A stretch of DNA of 64,000 nucleotides, from the NCBI RefSeq assembly GCF_000739915.1, contig NZ_BBJT01000003.1, positions 62,001-126,000 of the forward strand. Reading direction: 5' to 3'. Under the pieces are notes generated by a model that saw only the letters and a list, made by a program, of their open reading frames with translations, was not told the origin of the DNA and made no database searches. Both the position numbers and the translations under genes were made by a program. This document shows positions 32,962 to 41,641 of the stretch, in pieces; the first letter of the stretch is position 1; the number at the start of each line of letters is the position of its first letter. The stretch is from Paenibacillus chitinolyticus NBRC 15660. Its GTDB lineage: Bacteria; Bacillota; Bacilli; Paenibacillales; NBRC-103111.

Positions 32962-33042
32962 ATTGAGCACCCCATTATTGTTTTTAGGCTTTGCAACTTT
33001 CTCATTACATTAAATCAAATAAAATCAAACTTTTATCGTTCA

Positions 33043-33432
33043 TTAAAATACAAAACCTTTATTAAATATGATTTCGATCATTCTTTCATATTCCGATTGT
33101 GGCTGGTTAATTCTATCCGATTCAAATGTAAATCCTCTACCGCATACACCAATTAGTCCATTTTCAATGAGAATATAAAATAAATGTTTATTTCTGGGCT
33201 CATATTCCTCTATGTATTCAATTACTAAGTTTTGTTTGTAGATGTTTTCTTGATTTACTGGTCCTCCACCAAAGAAATGTGACACAAGAGAATTATAGAG
33301 ATTATATATATTTGCATTTATTAATAAGATTACGTCTTCCGTATTTAACACCTTATTCTTTACTGCTTGAATCGCTTTTTTAAATTGAGTTTTTGATTCA
33401 AATACTTTTTCGGTAACTGCAAAATTAAACAT
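33043..33432 (-). CDS. Hypothetical phage protein (129 aa)
   Basis: ATG 33432 (MFNFAVTEKVF) follows GGAGG; a frame from 33477 lacks a site. Mixed alpha/beta, ending IIFNKGFVF. Function unknown. Confidence 0.6.
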   Translation of the reverse strand: MFNFAVTEKVFESKTQFKKAIQAVKNKVLNTEDVILLINANIYNLYNSLVSHFFGGGPVNQENIYKQNLVIEYIEEYEPRNKHLFYILIENGLIGVCGRGFTFESDRINQPQSEYERMIEIIFNKGFVF

Positions 33433-33485
33433 TTTCACTACCTCCATTATCCCATCTGAAAAAATACTTGCATACATTCTTTTAT

Positions 33486-33911
33486 TTATACTGCTATGTA
33501 TTTTGATTTAGGAGAATTTTTCTTATGATATTCAAGCTGCCATAACATTAATTCTTTAGTATTATAAGCTTTGCCGATTAGTCTGTTTTTACCTTTGACG
33601 CTAGTAGCTTTATCAATTACATGACTCCGCTCACCATAGTAATATTCTCGTGTATTCTTTTTGAATATGGAGAGAATCCAATACATGTTTTTTTCTTTGT
33701 TATTATTGATGTTAGTATAGATAAAACCTCTATTTCCCCAATGACTAGAAATTTCAGAAAGCCGGTTAATTATAGCTTTTTCATCTGGAAAGAATTCGTA
33801 CGTTGCAAAAACTGAATCGAGTTTACTTACAATTGGATCAGTAGCTCCATAATATATTTCCGTTTTACCCTTACTGTTAGAAAACTTTGCAATAACGAAG
33901 GCATTAGACAT
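33486..33911 (-). CDS. Hypothetical phage protein (141 aa)
   Basis: ATG 33911 follows AAGGAGG. KTEIYYGATDPIVSKLDSVF and MLWQLEYHKKNSPKSKYIAV are noticeable segments; two similar halves may be present (two YYG motifs), and the 69-aa protein at 3498-3707 matches one half, suggesting an internal duplication. Function unknown. Confidence 0.6.
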   Translation of the reverse strand: MSNAFVIAKFSNSKGKTEIYYGATDPIVSKLDSVFATYEFFPDEKAIINRLSEISSHWGNRGFIYTNINNNKEKNMYWILSIFKKNTREYYYGERSHVIDKATSVKGKNRLIGKAYNTKELMLWQLEYHKKNSPKSKYIAV

Positions 33912-33938
33912 TCTAAATCCTCCTTATATTATTTTCTT

Positions 33939-34034
33939 TTACTTTATTATAAGACTTCCAACAATGGTTAATTTTTGTTGTTCCTTTTTTAGCTGCCATT
34001 TACTCGCAAGGATTGCCAACGCTGTTTTACTCAT
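33939..34034 (-). CDS. Small basic peptide (31 aa)
   Basis: ATG 34034 follows GAGGTGG at seven bases. The peptide begins MSKTALAILASKWQLKKEQQ and ends IVGSLIIK. Real ribosome site but very short, so moderate confidence. No function assigned. Confidence 0.45.
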   Translation of the reverse strand: MSKTALAILASKWQLKKEQQKLTIVGSLIIK

Positions 34035-34160
34035 TGTTTTCCACCTCATAATAGTTTTTGTTTTATCTCTTCTTCTTAACTTAATTATGCCACATTCAAC
34101 TATTTAAATCAATTATTATATTCTTTTATTCTGTAATTGTAAAGCCCAAATTTTTGGGCT

Positions 34161-34598
34161 TCAATCTTTATGTACAATGTAGAATCGATTATCCTTTTCC
34201 ACTACTCGATTAAATGTAAACAGATTCTCTATAGGTTCATCAATAACCTTTGATAATTTATACATTGTTTTAACGTCAAGGTTGTTATCTTTAAAAATTT
34301 GACTCACACGCTGTTTGGTTAAACCTCCAAGTAATTGTCCCAGTTGCTCCTGAGTTAACCCCTTCTCTTTTGTTACTTCCCTTAGTTTGTTCTCAAACCC
34401 TTCGGCCTTAAACACTTCAATTTGTTTATCAATATATTGCGATGCCTTAGATGAATGATAAATTTCTTTGCAGCTATCGCATTGAACAGCAGGAATGTTT
34501 TCAATAACTAAAGTTTTCCCCTCCACGGTTTGCTCAATGGTATCCATTATAGGTGACAATTGCTTAGATCCGCATTCGACACACACTTTTAATTCCAT
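34161..34598 (-). CDS. MqsA/YgiT-type antitoxin with zinc finger and HTH
   Basis: CVECGSKQLSP and CDSCKEIYHSSKA give a C-x2-C ... C-x2-C zinc finger as in YgiT/MqsA, followed by an XRE HTH at about residues 76-117 (KEKGLTQEQLGQLLGGLTKQ). These proteins bind the toxin with the N-terminus and the operon promoter with the HTH. The gene starts 43 bases downstream of the DUF4258 gene, the expected toxin. ATG 34598 follows GGGGGAG. Confidence 0.8.
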   Translation of the reverse strand: MELKVCVECGSKQLSPIMDTIEQTVEGKTLVIENIPAVQCDSCKEIYHSSKASQYIDKQIEVFKAEGFENKLREVTKEKGLTQEQLGQLLGGLTKQRVSQIFKDNNLDVKTMYKLSKVIDEPIENLFTFNRVVEKDNRFYIVHKD

Positions 34599-34626
34599 GA
34601 TTCCACTCCCCCATTTTCCTTTTAAA

Positions 34627-34651
34627 GGGCGAAAGCTTCATTAGTTCGCCC
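34627..34651 (-). terminator. Attenuator-like hairpin between toxin and antitoxin genes
   Basis: GGGCGAA and TTCGCCC pair around an 11-base loop; the hairpin includes the toxin stop and is followed on the minus strand by TTTAAAAGG. It could reduce or tune antitoxin transcription relative to the toxin. A weak terminator at best. Confidence 0.4.
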
Positions 34652-34937
34652 TAACCTGGTTATCCATAACAGTTATAATAACGATTAATTCATCCGGATT
34701 ATGTACAAACTTGATAGCTAACCTATGGTCGTGCTGTCCTCCTTTAATCTTATAAGATGTCACACCGTCAGGATTGTTTGTATCGGTTCTTAGGATCTGA
34801 TTAGGATTCGTCAGGATATCTCGAACATCAGCATCTGTTAAACCCCGTTGAATCATTTGTATCCTTGCATGCTTAGTCATAAAGTAATTACCCTGAGTTG
34901 CAAGCGATTGAATTTTAGTAAGTACCGCTGAAACCAT
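34641..34937 (-). CDS. DUF4258-type toxin candidate of a TA pair
   Basis: FMTKHARIQMIQRGLTDADV and YKIKGGQHDHRLAIKFVHNP match the DUF4258 pattern (conserved H-A-x-x-R-M at the start and a beta-hairpin end), a RelE-like fold. It is upstream of an MqsA/YgiT-type antitoxin, which is the usual partner. These are thought to be mRNA-cleaving toxins. ATG 34937 follows AGGAGTTG. Confidence 0.7.
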   Translation of the reverse strand: MVSAVLTKIQSLATQGNYFMTKHARIQMIQRGLTDADVRDILTNPNQILRTDTNNPDGVTSYKIKGGQHDHRLAIKFVHNPDELIVIITVMDNQVRAN

Positions 34938-35047
34938 TATGTATCAACTCCTATCTATAAGTCAAGTATACACTTTACTTTTGACAAAGTCAATAAAATA
35001 ATTGTATATTACATAGTTTAATTATATTAATTTTCAATCAAGAAAAA

Positions 35048-35076
35048 CTGCCCGTCTGGTTTATTAGAACGGACAG
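35048..35076 (-). terminator. Terminator after lipoprotein gene
   Basis: ACTG-CCCGT pairs with ACGG-CAGT; on the minus strand the hairpin is followed by TTTTTC. It closes the lipoprotein gene. Confidence 0.7.
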
Positions 35077-35090
35077 TAAGTAGTTTTATA

Positions 35091-35453
35091 TTACTCCATA
35101 AGCTTTTTTGCTTCATTTTCCTTTCTACGATAATCAGTAAATACAACCATTCTATCAGCCCCATCAGTCTTTAAAGCATACAATATTTCATATCCCATAA
35201 GTTCACCGACAATGTTTAATAGGTTAGTCTCATCACCTTCTTTAACTTTTTCTTTCCATTTAGCATGATAGGCGTCAACCTTCTTTTGTGTACTTTCTGT
35301 ATCAGTTACATTGTGCATGACATCGTAAGCTATACTCTCCATTACCGCTTTAGTATCTTTAACAAACTCGCTGTTCATACCACAGGCAGACAAAGTTAAA
35401 ACCGATAAACATAGTAAGACAGTTATAATTGTCTTAGATAGACGTTTAATCAT
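35091..35453 (-). CDS. Phage-encoded lipoprotein (120 aa)
   Basis: The N-terminus is a lipoprotein signal peptide: basic MIKRLSK, a hydrophobic core and lipobox LSAC at residues 21-24, so the protein is anchored on the outer face of the membrane. The remaining 96 residues are helical and charged. ATG 35453 follows GAGGGAG. Prophage lipoproteins often block superinfection or alter host surface properties; the exact role is unknown. Confidence 0.75.
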   Translation of the reverse strand: MIKRLSKTIITVLLCLSVLTLSACGMNSEFVKDTKAVMESIAYDVMHNVTDTESTQKKVDAYHAKWKEKVKEGDETNLLNIVGELMGYEILYALKTDGADRMVVFTDYRRKENEAKKLME

Positions 35454-36210
35454 AGTAAGTTACTCCCTCATATTGGTTAATTTATGCAAATACATTTATA
35501 TACCGTTGGACCTATATTGGTCTAGCAAATTTTAGGTAGTTTAGGTAGAAAGGTATATATGTTAAGATTAGTTGTGTGAAAGGATATAAGTAATGGAGAT
35601 ACATAAGGATAAATGTTGGGTGGATTAGATTAGATAGAGTTGCGATTAATATAGATGGAAATATAAAGTGTAATCATATATTAGTGATCACAAAAAGCAA
35701 GCTAATGTAAACTTATGTAGTCTTAAAGTAGTAGTAAAATGTAATCATAAAGCAATCAAAAATGTAAAAGACTTTTGACATGTTACAATTGTTACTAGGC
35801 GATGATAGCACAAAGTAGATAGCCAATTAGATATAAATCAGCGCTCTCTTTTTGCTCATTCATTACAATTTTAAACAGAATTATTACACAAGTAAACAAA
35901 TATAATACTCTATACTTCTCAACACTTCACTTTACCATACAACATATATTATATAGTAAATAAGGGGGGGTATTTTACATCAAAGAGCCGGTTCAATTTC
36001 AAAAAAGAGTCCGCAGCACTTCTACTCCTAGACTCAACTTATAAATTTTCTCATCCTCATTTTCTTCCTCATCTTAAATTTCACCTAAAATTCTATCGTA
36101 ATCCCTATCGTAGGCCTATCGTAATATTGCCGTAACCATCGTAATATCCATCATTTAACGATACCCTTATTAGCCTAATTTTCTCACCAAATTCACCAAT
36201 TCAACACAAA

Positions 36211-36233
36211 AAACCCTTGTACAATAAGGGTTT
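36211..36233 (-). terminator. Intrinsic terminator inside the non-coding region
   Basis: AAACCCTT and AAGGGTTT form an 8-bp stem around GTACAAT, followed on the minus strand by TTTTTTG. Together with the inverted repeat this bounds a 450-base minus-strand untranslated tail after the HTH gene, possibly an RNA. Confidence 0.65.
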
Positions 36234-36560
36234 ACGATATGATTCGTTACTAAACTATTTACTTTGACAATTTTATGCACAATAATCCTTATACCTACAA
36301 CGATTCCAGATATCTAATTTGCCCAGTTTTAATCAACGCTCGATATATATCTATCGACAGATAATCAAATCATAATTTATTCAAAATACGAACCGTAAAC
36401 GACTTGTGCTTATAATTTCATTTCTAAGTCAAAATTCAACACAATTATTAATAGATTTCCCAGGTCTAATACTTAATTAATGGTTTCATTCGTTTAACAC
36501 AGTTGCATCAATAATTCATTGATTAATCTGTGGTATTTTCATGTTTACACTTTAGTCAGT

Positions 36561-36673
36561 TAAAAACATAGAAAATGGCATACACCTATAATAGAATAAT
36601 TAATATATCTATTACTTATATTATATAATACATATTACTCTATTATAGGTGTATGCCAAAATCTATGTTTTTA
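36561..36673. repeat. Long inverted repeat with 34-bp arms
   Basis: Arms 36561-36594 and 36640-36673 are identical over 31 of 34 bases (the mismatches are a single AAA/TTT block) and enclose a 45-base, nearly pure A/T loop. It starts six bases after the stop of the HTH gene. Too long for an ordinary terminator. Possible recombination site, replication element or RNA hairpin. Confidence 0.75.
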
Positions 36674-36678
36674 AACAT

Positions 36679-37425
36679 TTAACTTTTTCTCCCAGAAATT
36701 GAATAAACGTTTGCTTTTGTTGCTTCTCCCCTTCTATTGCTTTGATTGATAGTAATATAACCCTTGCTTTGAAGTAACTCTAAGTATCTGAAAATCGTCC
36801 TTTTAGGAATACTAATACTTTTTTCTAACTGGGTAATGCCTATATCAAAACCGTTTAAAAATAAATCGCACTTATGACTAATGTATTGATAAATGTAAAA
36901 TCCATTTAGTCCTATCTCGTCTTGGAGTATTGTTTGAAAACACACGAAGTCGAATACATGAGTGTTGTCAATTACGAAATATGTACCATCTTTGATCCCA
37001 ATCTGCTTACTCTCCTCTGTTCTGTAAAATGCTTTTAATGGCTGTTTTATAAAATAATTTTTGGACATATCGACTAATCTTCTGGTTTCTGCATCTAAAC
37101 TAAAATATGTAGTAAAACTTAATTCTCCAGTCTCATACTTATATTGCAAAGGAAAATCCCTTGTTGAATGAGTTAAGCCAATCCGATCTGTAAGTCCATT
37201 TCTTTTTATAATTTTATTAATATTAGTGTAGCTTGATGAATACCCAAGCATTTGTTTAATTTTTTCAGCAGGTATTGGATACTTACAGTAGCGATATAGA
37301 TAACACAAAAGACAATAATAACAATAAACAGTTGCAATGTTGCCAGTGTTGATTCCGTCAAAATTTTTTAAGTCATCAAATATCTCGTTATGGATATATA
37401 CGAGTTCTCTTCTTCTCATTGCCAT
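36679..37425 (-). CDS. Winged-helix-type replication or regulatory protein (248 aa)
   Basis: The C-terminal 75 residues (FDIGITQLEKSISIPKRTIF, RYLELLQSKGYITIN, then RRGEATKANVYSI) form a winged helix-turn-helix like those of plasmid RepA or DnaD-type initiators. The N-terminal half is rich in Tyr and Cys and contains a second HTH-like stretch (EKIKQMLGYSSSYTNINKII). ATG 37425 has AGAGGT upstream. It lies between a long non-coding region and a tyrosine recombinase, 15 bases apart. A role in replication initiation or control of the recombinase is possible. Confidence 0.55.
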   Translation of the reverse strand: MAMRRRELVYIHNEIFDDLKNFDGINTGNIATVYCYYCLLCYLYRYCKYPIPAEKIKQMLGYSSSYTNINKIIKRNGLTDRIGLTHSTRDFPLQYKYETGELSFTTYFSLDAETRRLVDMSKNYFIKQPLKAFYRTEESKQIGIKDGTYFVIDNTHVFDFVCFQTILQDEIGLNGFYIYQYISHKCDLFLNGFDIGITQLEKSISIPKRTIFRYLELLQSKGYITINQSNRRGEATKANVYSISGRKS

Positions 37426-37440
37426 AATTTGAGTTTACCT

Positions 37441-38484
37441 CTAGGCCCTGTTAGCAATCATATTACGAGCTGCCGACCTAACTTGATACCCTAGGCCATT
37501 CTTGATTCCCTTTAGTAAGGAGATAAGTTCTTCGCGAGACAGTTCCTCAAATATATCTTCTTTGATGTCATTTTCCATTTGGATACCGGCCATATTCTCC
37601 ATTCCTATTTCATTGTTCGCATAGATCATTGTTGTATTAACGTTTTTGTGATTCCCTTGTCTTTTAGCTCTATGGATATCACCTGTGGTCTCAAGTTCCC
37701 AATTAATCGCCACGGTTTTCAAACTGTGAAAAACGATATTTCTATGCTCCGGTATTCCGAGTTGATTCCTAATTTTTTTCATCATAGCAGAAATAGTCTT
37801 AGGGGTAATATGAAAAAATTTGTTATCTGTGTATCTCTTGCAATAGTGTTGCTGTCTAAGATCCATTAAAGCTTTATATAAGTCCGGACGAATAGGTTTT
37901 TTATCTTTTACTCCTCCTTTGTCAATTACCTCAACAATGTAATATTCACCACACTCAGACTGGCGAATATTATCCTCTTTTAATGACAGTAATGCGCCCT
38001 CCCTTATCGAAGTTGTATATGCCAGTCTGATTAATACGGATTTCTCAAGACCTTTATCCTGGCTTAAAGCAAGTTCAGCAAACAATCGAGCTTCATCCAA
38101 AGTTAGCTTTCCGTAACTTTGGCTATCTGCTGGCAAAAAATCTAACCTCAGTATGTTGCTCTTAATGGGATACTCGTTTCTTTCAAGATGTTCGAAGAGA
38201 CTCAATACTGCGGCTATGTAAGCATTAACAGTAGTTTTTTTGTTGTATTGATCAATAAGATACTTCTGGTAACGAATCATATCAACATTCCTAAACTGCA
38301 GATCCTCACGCTTTAAATCTTCAATATTTTTATTTTTCATATACATGAAAAATTTTCTGATACCTCTTTCGTAATTTTGTGCTGTGCTGGCGCTTTGAAT
38401 CTCATGCTTTGATAAAAAAGCTTGAATATCTTCATATACTGAATCATGATGCAGACTCACAATATTGTTTGTTGCTTTGTTCAA
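37441..38484 (-). CDS. Tyrosine recombinase/integrase-like protein (347 aa)
   Basis: The core-binding domain (SAM-like, residues about 10-105) is followed by a catalytic domain. Visible catalytic signatures are TTSIREGALLSLKEDNI (Arg I), HSLKTVAINWE (His with Lys in place of the second Arg), GNHKNVNTTMIYA (His III and the Tyr nucleophile). The Lys replacing the second Arg makes activity uncertain. TTG 38484 is nine bases behind GGGGAG; ATG 38493 is too close. By position it could be the YopP counterpart of SPbeta. It shares a transcript with the 248-aa HTH gene. Confidence 0.75.
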   Translation of the reverse strand: MNKATNNIVSLHHDSVYEDIQAFLSKHEIQSASTAQNYERGIRKFFMYMKNKNIEDLKREDLQFRNVDMIRYQKYLIDQYNKKTTVNAYIAAVLSLFEHLERNEYPIKSNILRLDFLPADSQSYGKLTLDEARLFAELALSQDKGLEKSVLIRLAYTTSIREGALLSLKEDNIRQSECGEYYIVEVIDKGGVKDKKPIRPDLYKALMDLRQQHYCKRYTDNKFFHITPKTISAMMKKIRNQLGIPEHRNIVFHSLKTVAINWELETTGDIHRAKRQGNHKNVNTTMIYANNEIGMENMAGIQMENDIKEDIFEELSREELISLLKGIKNGLGYQVRSAARNMIANRA

Positions 38485-38515
38485 CCTAATCATCTCCCCT
38501 TTTATTTACTAACAA

Positions 38516-38543
38516 TTTATCATTATATAGTAAGGTACGTCAA
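38516..38543 (-). promoter_or_regulatory. Possible sigma-A-type promoter of the recombinase operon
   Basis: Minus strand: TTGACG (38538-38543) and GATAAA (38516-38521) are 16 bases apart, about 30 bases upstream of the recombinase start. Weak -10, so tentative. Confidence 0.4.
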
Positions 38544-38645
38544 CAATATAAATATTTATTGCATTCTTTTGTTTTATATGCTACCTTTATTTTAAATAGT
38601 TTGCTAAGAGCAAATTATAAAATGATAATGGAGGTATGCAATTTA

Positions 38646-38828
38646 GTGCGTATGATTGGAGCTTCTTTTGCTAGTTGGCAAGATAATTATTATGATGGGG
38701 TTGAAAATGACGAGTTTGAATACCGTGGTTTAGAAAAAGAGATGTACGATGAATATATAAACGATACTTCAGACGATTATTTGTTGGCACTTAAAAGGCA
38801 AGGAGGTAAAAACAATCAGTCTAGATAA
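38646..38828 (+). CDS. Small acidic protein upstream of the RNA polymerase (60 aa)
   Basis: GTG 38646 lies behind GGAGG. The protein reads RMIGASFASWQDNYYDGVEN and is strongly acidic. Its end contains the AAGGAGG ribosome site of the RNA polymerase gene, so the two are translationally coupled by a 14-base overlap. First gene of the rightward operon. Function unknown. Confidence 0.55.
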   Translation: MRMIGASFASWQDNYYDGVENDEFEYRGLEKEMYDEYINDTSDDYLLALKRQGGKNNQSR

Positions 38829-41388
38829 ACAAATTTATCTATATAGTGTAGATACAAGCGCTTTTTATGACGAATTCGAATACAAAATACATAAAAAACT
38901 AAATAAATATTATATTCTAAAAAAGAGTATAAAAATCGCTCTCAATACTGCAAAAAAAGATCAAGCAAAGAGAGTACTAAGTAAAATCGGTATCAGAATT
39001 AAGAAATATAAACTTCTCCTCGAAGAGAAATTGAGCAAAAACACTAATGCTCGCAAATTACGCGAGGACCATCTTATTTCAAGTAAACTTGTCACCGCTT
39101 TTGAATCCACTCTTACCCGGACAATAAATGCTCAGATAAATTGTATCTGTGCCGATCTAATAATTGTGCGCACTTATTATCTTAAAGTGCTTGAAAATCT
39201 CATAACACAAGGATTTATATTTAAAAATGAAAAGTATGTATATTTAACAGCATCAGCTGGTCAGATACGCACTAAAAAGACAGTATTTATCAAGGAGAGT
39301 TTATTACAAAAACACCGTGATACATTGACATGCGGTTTAACAGTTGAAAAAATAAATAGTCTCGGTGGAGTAAACATAAATAAATACCTTGCCTATCTTG
39401 CGCTATGCTTTAGTGCTTCAGATCCTTGGAAGGACTTCAATATTGATCGAGCAATTGTAGTTGATGATATGGAAACCAATGTGCGAAGCGTTGTGGATTT
39501 TGTCGATGACAAGAGTTATGAGATTACGCGGCAACAGATGGATATACCAATTAATCATACCGATGGTTGCGGAATGGTTCTGCCGAGAAAAAATAAAAAA
39601 AGCATGATGGTTCGGCTTCCCTGGGTTAAGGGGCTACTTGTCCCTTTCCCTTTTGATAAATTCATTAGAGAAAAAAGTAAAAGCTCAAAAGTAAAAGACA
39701 TTTACGGCAAGGAGTACGATATTATAAAAGACCGAATTGAGGTCATCTTTACAAAGAGTCAATTCAAGATGTGGAAATACTATTCTTCGTGGGATGAATA
39801 CAGAGCGTTCTACAAACTTCATGGTTGTCACGCAAGTAAGTGCAACGAAGAAGATGACGTTTTTAGAAAAGCTAAACTTAATTATCAAATGTTACAGACG
39901 CTTACCGACTTTTCAGATAACGAATTAATGTCTGTAAGTGCAAAGACGATTGAGAAGATAAACAATATCGGCAGAGATCGCGATACCATGCTAAGTATTC
40001 TTGGGGTAAAAGAGAGCAATAACAAGGATTATTTCCAACAAGCGCTGGAGTTATATCCCGAATTACTTAACGATACATATAGCAGAGAAGTTCTAAAACA
40101 GGTCAAGAAAAGCATCGTCAAAGAAGCCAAATCAGGAAAAATTGACGTAGAAGGTTACTACACATTTGTATCTCCAGATCTTTATGCGTTCTGCGAGTAT
40201 CTATTTCTAAATGACTTAACACCCGCGGGACTACTTGATAATGGCCAAGTTTACTGTAGTTTGTTTAAAGAATATTCAACTCTCGATTGTCTTAGGAGTC
40301 CTCATTTATATCGAGAGCACGCAGTGCGTCAGAATATTGTCGATAAAGAAAAAAGTCGATGGTTTGTTACTAAAGGAGTCTATACTAGTTGTCATGATCC
40401 TATAAGTAAACTTCTTCAGTTCGATGTGGATGGCGACAAGAGTCTTGTCTGTGCGGACAGCGTTATTATTGATGTAGCCAAGAGAAATATGAAAGAAATT
40501 GTTCCTTTGTATTACAATATGTCCAAAGCTGAGGCTCAAATGATAACCGATGCCGAAGTTTATAATGGCTTAGCTGCCGCTTACACCGGCGGCAACATCG
40601 GGCTCTATAGCAACAATATCACTAAGATTTGGAACAGTGAAAATCCTAATCTGGACGTAATTAAGCTACTCTGTTGTGAAAATAACTTTGTGATTGATTA
40701 TGCTAAAACATTATATAAACCAACAAGACCTGACAGTATGGCAAAACTAATTAAAGGCTACACTAAGGCTAAAAATCCTAACTTCTTTATTTATGCAAAA
40801 GATAAATCTAAGGATAGTGTAGAAAATGCCAACGCTAGTGTAGTGAATAGATTGCAAAAATTGATTCCTAATCCACGACTGAATTTTCGAGCTGCAAACT
40901 TAGGACAATTTACTTACAAAACGCTTTTAAGCGACACAAACAAATACATAGATGTATCGAAAGAAAATAATTTAATTGAGAAATTTAAAGAGCTTGATTT
41001 GAAACGAAGATTCTTTTCTCTTGTTGATGAAGAAGACCTATACAGCAAATCTTATCGGTATAAGGAAATCAGAGATATTCTACTCGATTATAATACAAAT
41101 ATTAATTATATTGTGGACGTATTAGTTGAGTATTTGTATGTGTATAAAAAAAGTAGCTATAAAACAACACTTTGGAGCAGTTTTGGAGATGTCATTGTTG
41201 AAAACATCAAAAGAAACGTGACTCACCCTTTAAAAGGCGGCTATATTTTGTGTAATGTATGTGGGGATAGGATTTTAGAAACAAGTAACCGAAGAAAATA
41301 TTGTGAACGCTGCTGGAAAGAGGAACAAAAAAGGATAAAAAGAGAAAGTTGGCACAAGCATAAAAGTAAATATAGAAAAACCTGCTAG
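38815..41388 (+). CDS. yonO: YonO-like single-chain RNA polymerase (late transcription), ATC start
   Basis: The motif FDVDGDKSLVCAD at about residue 537 is the double-psi-barrel catalytic loop (DxDGD) of multi-subunit RNA polymerases as fused in SPbeta YonO, which transcribes the late genes. A C-terminal zinc ribbon (CNVCGDR, CERCWKEE) ends the protein. The ATG/TTG-initiated frame begins at 39031, but coding continues upstream to AAGGAGG; the only start at correct distance is ATC 38815, giving 857 aa (YonO is about 905). The gene is followed by the HU-like gene and the late block, matching the SPbeta order. Confidence 0.85.
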   Translation: MSLDKQIYLYSVDTSAFYDEFEYKIHKKLNKYYILKKSIKIALNTAKKDQAKRVLSKIGIRIKKYKLLLEEKLSKNTNARKLREDHLISSKLVTAFESTLTRTINAQINCICADLIIVRTYYLKVLENLITQGFIFKNEKYVYLTASAGQIRTKKTVFIKESLLQKHRDTLTCGLTVEKINSLGGVNINKYLAYLALCFSASDPWKDFNIDRAIVVDDMETNVRSVVDFVDDKSYEITRQQMDIPINHTDGCGMVLPRKNKKSMMVRLPWVKGLLVPFPFDKFIREKSKSSKVKDIYGKEYDIIKDRIEVIFTKSQFKMWKYYSSWDEYRAFYKLHGCHASKCNEEDDVFRKAKLNYQMLQTLTDFSDNELMSVSAKTIEKINNIGRDRDTMLSILGVKESNNKDYFQQALELYPELLNDTYSREVLKQVKKSIVKEAKSGKIDVEGYYTFVSPDLYAFCEYLFLNDLTPAGLLDNGQVYCSLFKEYSTLDCLRSPHLYREHAVRQNIVDKEKSRWFVTKGVYTSCHDPISKLLQFDVDGDKSLVCADSVIIDVAKRNMKEIVPLYYNMSKAEAQMITDAEVYNGLAAAYTGGNIGLYSNNITKIWNSENPNLDVIKLLCCENNFVIDYAKTLYKPTRPDSMAKLIKGYTKAKNPNFFIYAKDKSKDSVENANASVVNRLQKLIPNPRLNFRAANLGQFTYKTLLSDTNKYIDVSKENNLIEKFKELDLKRRFFSLVDEEDLYSKSYRYKEIRDILLDYNTNINYIVDVLVEYLYVYKKSSYKTTLWSSFGDVIVENIKRNVTHPLKGGYILCNVCGDRILETSNRRKYCERCWKEEQKRIKRESWHKHKSKYRKTC

Positions 41389-41474
41389 AATTTTAGAAAG
41401 ATGCTGTAACCCTTGCTACGCTTGGCTTTCTGTTGATTATAGTAGCATAAAATTAAAAATTACATACCTATATT

Positions 41475-41494
41475 GGCTTATTTAAAGCCTTTTT
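41475..41494 (+). terminator. Intrinsic terminator after the RNA polymerase gene
   Basis: GGCTT and AAGCC pair around a short A/T loop, followed by TTTTTAG. Located 86 bases after the stop codon. The remaining spacer to the HU-like gene has no other gene. Confidence 0.6.
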
Positions 41495-41641
41495 AGTCAA
41501 ATCGCTTAATCGTATTAAAGGGAGATGTATATCAACAACCAGCGCAGAAAACTTGAGTGATGTTCACTCCTTCCTAATTCATTTAAACAATTGCTTTAAC
41601 CGATATAAAAATATTGAAATTTATAAAGGAGAACGATGATT

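Larger units (their letters stand above)
35454..36678. other. 1.2-kb non-coding region, possible origin or control region
   Basis: No convincing gene is present. Notable elements are ATCGTAAT-type direct repeats at 36093-36145 (CTATCGTAAT, CTATCGTAGG, CTATCGTAAT, CCATCGTAAT), a G7 run near 35964, an intrinsic terminator on the minus strand at 36211-36233 and the long inverted repeat 36561-36673. The stretch is AT-rich. The neighbouring HTH and recombinase genes suggest an origin, maintenance or recombination site, but nothing is proven. Confidence 0.5.

Noticed and set aside
39031-41388. RNA polymerase starting at TTG 39031
   Set aside because: No ribosome site there; the coding frame continues upstream to an AAGGAGG site before ATC 38815.
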